Assembly: GCF_000283155.1 (NCBI RefSeq)
Contig: NW_004454160.1
Coordinates: 8,508,081 to 8,572,080 of the forward strand
DNA length: 64,000 nucleotides
Direction of reading: 5' to 3'
Source of the DNA: Ceratotherium simum simum
Lineage: Eukaryota > Chordata > Mammalia > Perissodactyla > Rhinocerotidae
The position numbers and the translations under genes are program-made. Each line of letters opens with the position of its first letter. Positions within the stretch are counted from its first letter, which is position 1. This document shows positions 54,451 to 63,894 of the stretch, piece after piece. Below the pieces are notes generated by a model that worked only from the letters and a program-made list of their open reading frames with translations, did not search any database and was not told the DNA's origin.

Positions 54451-54527
54451 GCTACCCCTTGGTAGCTTCCTTGTTTGGTGTTGGTTACAAGGATGATTTC
54501 TCAGGGAGGCTTGGGGCTGGCATCAGC

Positions 54528-54965
54528 CAGTGTCCCCTAAAGAAGATGAAGATGAACCATCCTAGGTGGTTCCAATGAAGAGACCTTAAAGAAGGGATGA
54601 TTTGCAGAGTGTGGGCAGGGTTAAGGAAAGAAACACAGAATGGTGAGGCACCTGGGGACCAGCCACACTAGCCCTCAGGTTGGAGAAAGAAGGAGGAGGG
54701 AACGGTGCCCCCAGAGGAACTGTATACAGGGGCCACCCCGCAGGAGCTGCAGTCGTGGAGGATTAGAGCCAGAGATGTGGCCCTGAAGCAGGCAGGACGC
54801 AGGGAAGAAATGCCCCAAACTTTCTCTCCTCCCACCCTCTGAACTCTGCAAGTGCCTCCCATTGGCTCACCCTACTGGAAGCAGCAGGGAGCCTGGGTGA
54901 CACAGTCTTCTGGGGCATGGAAGGGTGGAGAACAGATGGGGAACATACGCAGATTTAACATAAGC
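54528..54965. repeat. interspersed repeat, copy 3 of the 38.8/42.9 kb family
   Basis: GAATGGTGAGGCACCTGGGGACC, AGTGCCTCCCATTGGCTCACCC, AAGCAGCAGGGAGCCTGGGTGACACAG, GGGGCATGGAAGGGTGGAGAACAG match copy 1 in order. Same orientation as copies 1 and 2. Confidence 0.65.
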
Positions 54966-55699
54966 AGAGCACGGCCCTTTCTGTCCCTCCTGCCCACCCC
55001 CACCGGCAGGAGGCCTTTAGCTTCTGCTCTGCAGGAGCTTGATTCTAGGTGCAGCTAGAGCCTGTGGCTCAGTCTGATGTGGGGGAATCTCTCTGTCTCT
55101 GTCTCTCTTTTCCTCTCTCTCCCCCCTCCTTCTTCTTTTCTATCTTTCTCCAGTTAGACTCCAAATTTTAGAGGCCCCCGGTTGTCCTGCCTGATTCTAG
55201 GCATCTGGCACTGCATCTCTTCTCCTTCCCAGCTTTCCCCTCCCTCCTTCCAACCCAATGGAAGCACTTTAACAGCTGGGCCAGCTGGGCCAGCCCAGAA
55301 CCAGTGGTTAGCTTAGCTCTGCTCCAGCTCAGAGCCAGTGGTTGCTCCTGAGCCCAGGTGGGAAGCTGCTGCAAGCCAAGGTGTGTGTCTAGGAGGTGGG
55401 TGTGTGGCCTGGGGGGTCAGGCTCTGTGGCTCAGTTTCCCATTCTTCCAAAGCCAGGCCACAAACCTTCTTTGGGAAACAAGTAGGCACCAATGCTGCTC
55501 AGCACCACGGCTCCTGGCCCCTCCCCTGTGAGGAGGAGGAAAACAGGTGGTCCTATACGTCTACAGAGCTTGCTCAAAGAAATTTTGTTGAGGGGTTGAG
55601 GACGAGTTGGAGTAGGACCACAGCCTATATCTCTCTGCAGCCCAAGAAGTAGAGCAAAAGACCCCTGTTTTCCAGGGACCAGCTCAGCAGGGTTTCAAT
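54966..55699. other. no gene seen
   Basis: A CT-rich tract lies at 55088-55150. Otherwise unique sequence with accidental frames up to 104 codons. Confidence 0.5.
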
Positions 55700-55822
55700 T
55701 GCTTTATTCATTCATTCGGTAAACATTTTGGGGGCACCTACTACGTTCCTGACACTGTGCCAGGCCCTGAGGATTCAGAGATGGCTATTGCTGTGACCGG
55801 CAGTGCCCCCTTCTAGTGCTTG
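55700..55822 (-). repeat. L2 LINE 3' end, antisense
   Basis: TTTATTCATTCATTCGGTAAACATTTTGGGGGCACCTACTACGTTCCTGACACTGTGCCAGGCCCTGAGGATTCAGAG. Confidence 0.9.
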
Positions 55823-56239
55823 TGGGTGCATTTTGCCAACCTGACCCCGCTCCGAGCAGGCTGTTCTGATATCAGGTGACGGGACTCAGTTTGCAGTCAG
55901 CCAGATTTTGTGCATGTGGGCAAACAGGGGGAGGGACCCGTTTCCTAGAAATTCTGTGACTTTGGACAGGCCACTTAGCTTCTCTCTCTAGTTTCTCTGT
56001 CTGTGTGGAAGATACACCTAGCAGCCCTCCCCTTGAGGAATTACAGCTTTCTCATCCCATGGGGTCCCAAAGGGGCTATCCTTCATGCTGCCCTGCCTCC
56101 CACCATTGGCACACGGCACAGCTGGCTGGTCATTGTCCCCATCCGTCCTGTGCAGTGATTATTCTAGCTGTGGGCCTGGAACCTGACAAGTATCAGTGGG
56201 TTTTCCCTGATTGTTCCCCCTCTCCCCCAACCTTCCTTT
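55823..56239. other. no gene seen
   Basis: Unique sequence; nothing recognisable. Confidence 0.5.
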
Positions 56240-57078
56240 CTTAGCCTTCACCATCTCAGATGATGACAATTCCATCATTCCTGTTGTCAGGCAGGAAATC
56301 TTGGAGTCATTCTTGACACTTTTCTGTCAATTCACATAAGATCCATCAGGAAGTCATGTTGGCTCCATTTCAAGATATAGCCCAAATCTTATCCCTGCTT
56401 CCATTCTAGTTGAAGCCACCATCGTCTCTCCCCCATATTATTGTAGTCGTCTCCTAATTGGTCTCCTCGTTTCTATTCATGCCCCTACAGTCACTTCTCA
56501 ACACAGCAGCCAGAAGGAGCTCTTTAAAATGTAAGCCAGATCGTGTCATTTCTCCACCCCAAACCCTTCAGTGACAACCCATTCCTCTCTCTCTACAAGG
56601 CCATACGCTGCTCCCTTCCCCGCTGCTCTTTCTCTGACCCTATTGTGTCTACTCTCCCCTTTCTCACTCTGCTCTAGTCACACTGGCCTCTTCTCTGTTC
56701 ATCCATCATGCCAGGCACACTCCTGCCTCAGGGTCTTTGCACAGGCTGTTCCCTTTGCCTGAAATGCTCTTCTTTCAGTTACCTGCCTTGCTCACTCTCT
56801 TGCCTCCTTCAGATCTCTGCTCAAATGCCACTGTCTCAGTGAGGCCTTCTCTGCCCCCTGCCTCCAATCTAATAATGTACCAACTGGCACTCCTATCCCA
56901 TTCTCTGTTTTATTTTTTCTGTAATTATCACCATACTTATCTTGTATTTTTATGTTCCCTACCCTGCCTCCAATAGAGTGTCTATTCCATACGGACGCGG
57001 GATTTACATTTGTTTTATCGCTGTGCCTGACCATAAATAGGTGCTCCCTAAGTCCTTGTTGATGAATAAATGGACTTG
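56240..57078 (+). repeat. L2 LINE, long 3' segment with coding relic
   Basis: The longest L2 here (about 840 bases): GGAGTCATTCTTGACACTTTTC, GTCATGTTGGCTCC, GAAGCCACCATCGTCTC, CCTCAGGGTCTTTGCACAGGCTGTTCCCTTTGCCTGAAATGCTC, TCTGCTCAAATGCCACTGTCTCAGTGAGGCC, ending CTTGTTGATGAATAAATGG. It covers the end of the reverse-transcriptase gene and the 3' UTR, with many disruptions. The 236-codon minus-strand frame (56792-57502) is largely antisense to it. Confidence 0.95.
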
Positions 57079-57734
57079 ACATATCAGCTATGGGAGAGGG
57101 GGTCTCTCCCCCTTCTGCATGGTTGGCCCTCAGAATGCAGGCTTGGGCCTCTTGGGGCTGTTGTTTCTCCCACCACGTGGAGAGAACCTCCCTGAGAGTG
57201 TGGCCCACAGACAGAGGGGCAGAGATGGAAACATTGAGTTCCGGAGGCCTTGTTTGGGTCCCTGGATGCAGCCATGTCTCCAATGGGCCAGCCCACTCCT
57301 CCCTGGGCTTCCCAGTCCCCCCAGAACCTCCTCTTTGGCTTCGCTGGCTTGAGATAGGGTTGATCACTTGCAATAGAGTGAATCCTGGGCAAGAAAGTCG
57401 AGCTCTTCGGGACTGTGATAATTCAGGCAATTGACAGAGTGGAGCCACTTGGAAGGAGGAACTAGCCGTGGAGGCGAGGGCTGTTCTGCTGAGTTCTCTC
57501 ATCTTAGAAGGCAGGGCAGAGACTTCTGGCTATGAGAGAAAACTTCTCAGAGAAGGAGCTGGATTTCCCCTGCTCGTTCCTTTGCAAATCTACTGAGGGC
57601 AGACCTTCTCCACCCGGGACTCAGGGCCACATGGGAAAGACAAGGAAGACTGGTTGTCCCCACGTGATCCAGCCCCTTAGTCCCCTCAGATCCCTGCAAG
57701 TGGCAACAGGAAGGGGTGCCCTGGGTGCTTGAAA
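57079..57734. other. no gene seen
   Basis: Unique sequence with frames on both strands (77-114 codons); no coding support. Confidence 0.5.
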
Positions 57735-57880
57735 GAGCTTTGACTATGGTGTCTGAAATCATAGCTCTGCCATTTACCAGCTGCATGACCTTGGGCATTA
57801 ACCATGTCCCCATTGGTCTCCGTTCCCTCATCTGTAACGTGAGAAGTAAATTACTCCCCAAGTTCCTTTCAGCATGATGT
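57735..57880 (+). repeat. MIR-related fragment
   Basis: CATAGCTCTGCCATTTACCAGCTGCATGACCTTGGGCATTAACC, CGTTCCCTCATCTGTAACGTGAGAAG. Confidence 0.8.
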
Positions 57881-57899
57881 TCAATGGTGGTGGTGGTGC

Positions 57900-58415
57900 A
57901 TTATGGTTAAGTCTGCAGGCTCTGGGCTCAGGCTGCCCAAGGTCGGCTCCACTGCTTACTGCATGCTCAACCACTGAGCCTCAGTTTCCCCATGTTAAGA
58001 TGGGATTCACACTGGGGACAGCCCGGTGGCGTAGTGGTTAAGGTCGCGTGCTCTGCTTCGGCGGCCAGGGTTTGCAGGTTCGAATCCCGGGGGTGGACCT
58101 ACACACCACTTATCAAGCCACACTGTGGCAGACGTCCTGCATATAAAGTGGAGGAAGATGGGCACAGATGTTAGCCCAGGGCCAGTCTTCCTCAGCAAAA
58201 AGAGGAGGATTGGCAATGGATGTTAGCTCAGGGCTAATCTTCCTCACCCCCCCGGAAAAAAAAAAAAAAGATGGGATTCACAGCAGTACCTGCTTCATGG
58301 GGTGGTTGTGAGAATCAAAAGAGTAGAGCACAAAGAGGGCTCAGAAGTGTGCGAGGCACATATGAAGTCCTCAAAAATAGTAGGTATTATAGTATTATTA
58401 TTTATTGTTATTACT
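57900..58415 (+). repeat. MIR SINE, split by an ERE
   Basis: Left part: ATTATGGTTAAGTCTGCAGGCTCTGGGCTCAGGC, GAGCCTCAGTTTCCCCATGTTAAGATGGG. Right part from 58283: GCAGTACCTGCTTCATGGGGTGGTTGTGAGAATCAAAAG, GTGCGAGGCACATATGAAGTCC, ending TATTATTATTTATTG. Removing the ERE gives one continuous MIR. Confidence 0.9.
58012..58267 (+). mobile_element. ERE SINE with intact Pol III A and B boxes
   Basis: CTGGGGACAGCCCGGTGGCGTAGTGGTTAAGG opens the element. The A box TGGCGTAGTGG (58027-58037) matches TRGCNNARYGG, and the B box GGTTCGAATCC (58077-58087) is the exact tRNA consensus. The tail is a short C run, GG, then poly(A). Exact 15-bp target-site duplication AAGATGGGATTCACA at 57997-58011 and 58268-58282. 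Confidence 0.97.
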
Positions 58416-59489
58416 ATTGTTGAAAGGATTTTTCCTGGATCCTGGAGTGATTTCTGCCCCTGTCTCTAAGGGAAGGCCCTCCCCCAGGTTTGCATTCTCT
58501 GCCCCTCCCTGCAGTGACTGGCAGCAGCTGCAAGAGTGCCCCAAGGGCCGGAATCATCTTCCCCTTCTTGTGGCTGGAGGCTGGGTCTGGCACCACTCAC
58601 TTAATTTGGAGAATTTCCATAGCACTTTCAGCATATTTTGCTTGGGCTAGCTTATTTACGCCAACCATACATCTTATCACTGTCGTAAATTTTTATTCCT
58701 ATGGACGTGGCTAAACTTATGGGTTGAAATAACATAATTTACATGCTTTTCAGTATGCAGATTGGGTTAATCTGCTTCTGTAAATTCACCACCAGGCCTG
58801 TGCAGCTGCCCTTCCCTCCAGGACCTCAACCTGATTTGAATATCACACTCTATTGTATGTGGGACAATGTGAGATGCTTGGGTCACAAGCCACCCCTAGA
58901 CAGCTGAGCACCTCACTGCCTGTGCCGCAGCACACAGCGTCCCCCAGCAGAGGCCTCCTTCCCTGGGTGTCACTCCCGCAGATCCTCCATTTGAAGGTTG
59001 AGAAGCCACCGGGAACCAGGTGAGCTCTTTTCTGTCTGTGGCTGCATCCTGAGATAAGGATTTTAGTGCCAGTGAGTTCAGGGAGCAATGAACCGGGAAG
59101 CACCGGCAGGTACAGGGAAGGAAGCCGATGCATGGTGTTATTGACCGGGTCACCACCGTGGGCAAGCAGGCCCGTCCAGTGGGGCCTCAGAGATGGTTTT
59201 GAACATGCCTCAGACTTATCCCACTGAAGGGGAAGGAAGGGGTCCCCGTTCCCGGACTCCCTGCTGGCATCGGCTGAGAGCTGCTCCCAGAGGCAATGAC
59301 TCCCGGGTGCAGGTGGCCCACCCCACCCGCAGGCCAAGAGAAGCCTTCAGGTGAGAGTAGGCACTCACAGAAGGACACCCTGGCTTTTACCTGGATAAAG
59401 AATGAAGAGGGGTTATGGGTGGGGCACTGTGCTCATAGCCTCTCTTTCCTGTTTTCAGTCCTGGTTCTTGCTCTCTTCACCTAGGTCTC
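58416..59489. other. no gene seen; GC-rich segment
   Basis: From about 58.9 to 59.35 kb the sequence is GC-richer with scattered CpGs and supports a 164-codon minus-strand frame (58843-59337) and shorter overlapping frames. The frame is rich in Gly, Ser, Pro and Cys with no domain. It may be an unrecognised LTR or other repeat. Confidence 0.4.
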
Positions 59490-59655
59490 ACCTCCATTTC
59501 CTTCCCGCAGGGAGGCCTTTCCTAACCACACTATTTGAAACAGCACCCTCTCATTCTCTAGCTCCCTCCCCTATTTATTTTTCTTTATAGCACTTATCAC
59601 AACCTAATATATTATGTATCTGGGTTTTCTCTTGTCTGAATCATTTCAGTGCGGG
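59490..59655 (+). repeat. L2 LINE 3' UTR fragment
   Basis: GTCTCACCTCCATTTCCTTCCCGCAGGGAGGCCTTTCCTAACCACACTATTTG and CCTATTTATTTTTCTTTATAGCACTTATCACAACCTAATATATTATGTATCTGG. Confidence 0.88.
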
Positions 59656-60056
59656 AAAAGACAGTAAGCAAACAAATATTTAATGTGTCAGGCAGTCATC
59701 AGTATGACAGAGAAACTTAAAGTAGAGGAAGAAAACTCAGGAATGTCATATGGGGATGGGTTTCTATTTTCCTTGGGGTGGTGTGTGTCGCGGTGGTCCT
59801 CTCTAATAAGATGTCTTTGAGCTGAGAGAGACTTTTAGGAAGTGAAGGAGTAAGCCACGTGGGAGAGCTTTCTAGGGAGAGGGAATTATAGGTACGAAGA
59901 TCCTGAGGTAGAAGCATGTTTGGCTTATTTGAGGCCAACATTGTGGGAGCACAGTGCTTGAAGGGAGAGGACAGAGATGAGGTCAGAGAGGGAATGGGGA
60001 GGTCTGACATGTAAGACTCTGTAGGTCTTGGTAAGGACTTGGGATTTTACTCTGTG

Positions 60057-60518
60057 TACTAGTCAGTGTTCTCCAGGGAAATAGAACCAACAGGATGTTT
60101 ATATATATATATATATATAAAATAAGGAATTAGCTCATGTAATTATGGAGGCTGAGAAGTCTCAAGATCTGCCATTGGCAACCTGGAGACCTAGTTGTAA
60201 GTTTTCCAGTCTGCTAGCAACAAGCTTGAGACCCAGGAAGAGCCAATGTTTCAATTTGAATCCAAAGGCAGGAAAAGACTGATGTCCCAGTTCAATAAGT
60301 TAGGCAGGAGGTGTGCCCCCTTGCTTGAGGGAGGGTTAGCCTTTTTGTTCTATTCAGGCCTTCAACAAATTGGACGAGGCCCACTCACATTAGGGAGGAC
60401 AATCTGCTTTACTGTCTACTGATTCAAATGTCAATCTCATCCAGAAACACCCCCACAGACACACCCAAAATAATGTTTGACCACTTATCTGGGCTTTCTG
60501 TGGCCTAGTCAGGTTGAT
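60057..60518 (-). mobile_element. LTR-like interspersed repeat inserted in the L2
   Basis: CTAGTCAGTGTTCTCCAGGGAAATAGAACCAACAGGATG, AAGGAATTAGCTCATGTAATTATGGAGGCTGAGAAGTC, TTCTATTCAGGCCTTCAACAAATTGGACGAGGCCCACTCACATTAGGG, ATGTTTGACCACTTATCTGGGC. A common mammalian repeat in reverse. Its full form has the TG...CA ends of an LTR, but I do not assign a subfamily. Confidence 0.7.
60099..60120 (+). repeat. (TA)n microsatellite
   Basis: About ten TA units inside the LTR-like insertion, a typical place for them in this family. Confidence 0.9.
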
Positions 60519-61204
60519 GGATGGGGAGACGTTGGAAGTTTTAGAGTGATATGATCTGACTTATGTTTTTGAAAGGTCACTCTAGCTGCTGTGTGGAGAG
60601 AAGTCTGCAAGGGAGAAAATTTCAGAGGCTATTGCAATAATCTAGGTGAGAGATGGTGGTGGCTTGGATTATGGTGATAATGGGTGGACGTGGGAAGAAG
60701 TGGTTGGATCCTGGATATATTTTGAAGGGAATGCCCACAGGACTCATTGATAGGTTGGAATGTGGGATGTGACAGAAGGACAGGCATCAAGGATGATCCC
60801 AAGGTTTTGGGGCTGAGCAGTTGGAAAATAGAGTTTCCATTAATTGAGATGAAGAACACTGCTGGAACGGCTGGTTTGATCAGGATAAATTAGGTGCCAG
60901 GTTTTTGACATGCTGAGTTCAAGATGTCTGTTTACTTCTAAGCAGAAATGTAGAACAGGCCATTGGATATATTTGACTGGAATTTAGGAGTGCAGTTTGT
61001 TCAGCTTGGTGCTCAATAAATACCTGTATGACTGGTCAGGTTTCTCCCATGAGCCTCCAACAGCCTTCTGTATGTCACTAATGTCTGTGGTCTAGAGAGA
61101 CCACTCCCAGCAGGTGGTATTGAAATCCCTACTCTAGAACGAGGACCCATCAAGCTGTTTGCCATGATGCTCTTGCTAATTCTCTGACCTGGTGGAATCT
61201 AGAC

Positions 61205-61368
61205 CAGAGATTCTCACTGGCACTGCAATCACCTGGAGACCTTTTAAAACATTCTATACTCCACTCCCAGATTCTGATTCGAGTGGTCTGGGGTGGCCTG
61301 TACGTTGCTAATTTTAAAAGATCCTCGGATGATTTTAAAGCACCTCTAGAGGTTGAGAATGATTATTC
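61205..61368 (+). mobile_element. MER5A-like hAT-Charlie DNA transposon fragment
   Basis: CAGAGATTCTCACTGGCACTGCAATCACCTGGAGACCTTTTAAAAC, TCCCAGATTCTGATTCGAGTGGTCTGGGGTGGCC, GATGATTTTAAAGCACCTCTAGAGGTTGAGAATGATTA follow the MER5A order almost end to end. Confidence 0.9.
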
Positions 61369-61489
61369 TATGCTCCTGCCTTAACTGACCCCCTGGACTT
61401 AACTTTTTTTTGGTTGGGACTTAAAAAACAGTCAGCTCTTTTGTCAAGCCCCCAGGAAAATTCTGAAGTCTTAGGCAGAAGTGTTAAAA

Positions 61490-61855
61490 AAATACCACCA
61501 ATTAGAAGAAAAGCACTATGCAAAAAGACATTTGGCATAGTATTATGTTTAATAGTTATAATTTAGAAGCAACCAATGGAATATTATGCAGCTAAAATAG
61601 ATGATTTTGTAGACAGAATAGTAACTTGGAAAAATGCTTATGAGAGTCGGTTAAGTAAAAACAAGCAGAATGCCAAATCGTGTCTACATTATGAATGCAA
61701 CTATATAAAATTATGCATGCATAGAAATAAAGCACTGTAGGGGAACAAAGAAAAATAAAAGCAGCTGATATGTTAGTTTAATAGAATAGTGGATGATGCT
61801 TCTTTCTCTTGAATTATTTCTTTATCGTTGCAGTAAAAGAAATAAAGAAATGGCA
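61490..61855 (+). repeat. L1M LINE 3' fragment
   Basis: CAACCAATGGAATATTATGCAGC, TTGGAAAAATGCTTATGAGAG, TTAAGTAAAAACAAGCAGAATGCCAAATCGTGTCTACATTATGAATGCAACTATATAAAA. This is the 3' region of an old mammalian L1 (L1M class). No 3' poly(A) or duplication is defined. Confidence 0.75.
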
Positions 61856-61974
61856 GTGTTGCTCCAAGCGCTCAGCCAAATTCCCGGCCTCCTCAGGAGA
61901 GGTCTTCAGGCTTTTTTCCTCTTTCCATCTCTATGACACTGGGATCAACCTCTGGATTCATTGGGGAATCTCGT

Positions 61975-62370
61975 TTGCCTATTAAGTGCCTAATATATGC
62001 CTGCACGGTGCTAGCCACTGGGGTAGTGGGACATAGAAATCAGTCATTGCTCTCCGGGAGCTCATAGTAAAGAGGGAGAGATTGGCATATAAGCAAATAT
62101 TACAATAATTGTGAGACAAGCTCATGAGCATGATAATGGGAGTATGAACAAAGTTCTGTGTAAGCTCAGATAAATTTGCTCTAAGGGAATCTGGGAAGGT
62201 AGAAAAGAGGAGGTGATACTTGATCTTGGTCTTGAAGGATAAGCGGGAGTTCACCAGGTAGAAAAGGGATGGGAGTAGGGTGAGGTGGGGAGGAACAGGC
62301 ATTCCAAACAGAGTCTGTAATGGCAAAGAGGTATAAAAGGCATGGAGTGTTTAGGAATCATTAGGTTGGA
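61975..62370 (-). repeat. L2 LINE, antisense
   Basis: GTGCCTAATATATGCCTGCACGGTGCTAGCCACTGGGG, GCTCTCCGGGAGCTCATAGTAAAGAGGG, GGAGGTGATACTTGATCTTGGTCTTGAAGGATAAGCGGGAGTTCACCAGG, GAACAGGCATTCCAAACAGAG. Confidence 0.93.
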
Positions 62371-62374
62371 TGGA

Positions 62375-62995
62375 ATATATTCATTTATTAATTTACTCAG
62401 CAAGTAATTATTGAGTATTGTGTCTCAGACATTGGGCTAGATATTGGGAGGACCAATAATTGTCAGCCTTGTCTATACCTTGAATACCGATCATAATAAT
62501 AGCAGATATTTGTTGAGTGCTTAATATGCATTAGCTCATGTATTCCTCCTAACAGTTGTGTGAGAGGGTACCACTCTTATTTCCATTTACAAGTGATGAC
62601 ATTGAAACTTAGAGGTTCAAGGATTTTTTTCCATGGCCTCACGTTTATCATGCAATGGAGCTCCCGGAGCTTAGCGTCTAGTGGAAGAAATAGACAAGAG
62701 ACAGATGATTACAAATCAAGGTGATAAGTCTAAGATGGAAGTAAGGGAGCTCAGAGGAGGGACGTAGATACAGTCAAGGTAGACTATTTGGAGAAGGTGA
62801 CTTAGGCTCAGTCCAGGATGAGTGGGCATTAGATACGGAAAGTAGAGGTGTGGGGAAGAAAAAGAGGGGCTTTATGGTGATGATGGATAATAGAGCTGGG
62901 GAGGTTGGTTAGGGCCAGTTTATGAAAGGCCCTTTGAATGTCCTGCTAGGGAGTTAAGTCTTTATTCTATAAGCAATGGTGAACTAACAAGCTTT
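62375..62995 (-). repeat. L2 LINE, antisense, split by a MIR
   Basis: Left part (62375-62492): TCATTTATTAATTTACTCAGCAAGTAATTATTGAG, ATTGGGCTAGATATTGGGAGG. Right part from about 62641: GAGCTCCCGGAGCTTAGCGTCTAGTGGAAG, GGATGAGTGGGCATTAG, GGCCCTTTGAATGTCCTGC, GTTAAGTCTTTATTCTATAAGCAATGG. Confidence 0.85.
62493..62640 (-). repeat. MIR SINE, antisense, inside the L2
   Basis: ATAATAGCAGATATTTGTTGAGTGCTTAATATGCATTAGCTCATGTATTCCTCCTAACAG, TTTCCATTTACAAGTGATGACATTGAAACTTAGAGG. Confidence 0.85.
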
Positions 62996-63894
62996 TTTGT
63001 TCTCTTTTTAATCAGGAGGCTGAGTCACTTGGGCAATGATTCAGCCACACCCACCATGAACTCTCAATGACTTGAGGAGAAGAATAGCATGGATAATCTA
63101 AAAATAATGGACAGTGGGAGAGAACTTCAGCTCTCTCACGGATTGCATGGATCATGATTTGCTGCGATGGGGGAGCAGCTGATTTGCTTCATTCATTACA
63201 GTCTCGTCTCTGGCTGTTGTTAAATCTACTTCTTCTTGAGAGCACCTGCAGCCATCATGCCAGGCTCAGTATCACAGGGGCTGGGGAAAGAAAATCCCTC
63301 TGGCCAGGGGTAACAGAATAAAAATGTAACTGAGTCCCAGATATGCTAGTGTTTACCACCACTGCATCTCTAATGTATCAACAGGACCTGGAAAGATGGA
63401 AGTGAGTTCACTGTTCCCCCAGGGGCTAAGGTTGCTGGGATGCTGGAGCAGAGAGAAACTTGGAGGTTTTAGAAATGCTTTAGCTTCAGAATGAAGGGAG
63501 CAGAGTGATTAATGCTGCAAGCTGCATGGAGCGGCCAATTGGAAAAGCTATAAAAGTCGGAACAGCACTGGAAGTGTTGACCCTGAAGACACACGCCTGG
63601 AGACGGGATTTTTTTTTGCACTTTTTATTGCAGTAATGCAGGGACATTCTGTGAGTAGAATCCAGGGGGCCATCAAGCCTGTGTTCAGATGGCTGTAAGG
63701 GAAGGGATTTGATCCTGCTCTGAGAAAGCTGTCTCGGGACCCAGGCAGAAAGCACATTACTATGTTAGAACCCTCGGTAGTTAAGAGAAAGTTCTTGGTT
63801 GAATACGGAAAGGAACCTGTAAATAGCTGTAAAATCCTGAACTAGCTGTGCCTCATTCTGTGCTAGATACAGCCCTGGAGGCAGAGGCCCAGAG
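62996..63894. other. no gene seen
   Basis: Unique sequence apart from a 9-base T run near 63609. It contains the CCAAT/TATA-like pair at 63535-63556. Antisense frames of 69-89 codons have no coding support. Confidence 0.45.
63535..63556 (+). promoter_or_regulatory. CCAAT/TATA-like pair
   Basis: CCAATTGG (63535-63542) is followed by TATAAAAG (63549-63556), a strong TATA match. Real TATA promoters usually have CCAAT boxes farther upstream, and no first exon is evident downstream, so this may be chance. A start would be expected around 63,580. Confidence 0.2.

Larger units (their letters stand above)
59690..61000 (-). repeat. L2 LINE, long antisense segment, split by an LTR-like insertion
   Basis: Left part to about 60056: GATCCTGAGGTAGAAGCATG, GATGAGGTCAGAGAGGGAATGGGG, CTTGGTAAGGACTTGGGATTTTACTC. 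Right part from about 60519: GATATGATCTGACTTATGTTTTTGAAAGGTCACTCTAGCTGCTGTGTGGAG, GAGGCTATTGCAATAATCTAGG, GGATATATTTTGAAGG, GATGATCCCAAGGTTTTGG, CATGCTGAGTTCAAGATG. Together a long collinear antisense L2 coding relic. Confidence 0.93.

Noticed and set aside
55799..55822. Second CTCF-like word (reverse of GTGCCCCCTTCTAGTG)
   Set aside because: It needs two extra bases within the core compared with the CTCF consensus, so the match is poor.
56792..57502. Longest open frame in the window (236 codons, minus strand)
   Set aside because: About the last 40 percent (56792-57078) is antisense to a clear sense L2 3' end, and the rest has no domain. The frame is a by-product of a stop-poor reverse strand.
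58027..58087. tRNA gene suggested by exact A and B boxes
   Set aside because: The boxes belong to an ERE SINE with a target-site duplication. There is no cloverleaf with a paired acceptor stem or terminator.
58843..59337. 164-codon minus-strand frame in a GC-rich segment
   Set aside because: GC-rich sequence lowers stop frequency. Composition is Gly/Ser/Pro/Cys-rich without a domain, and shorter frames overlap in other phases.
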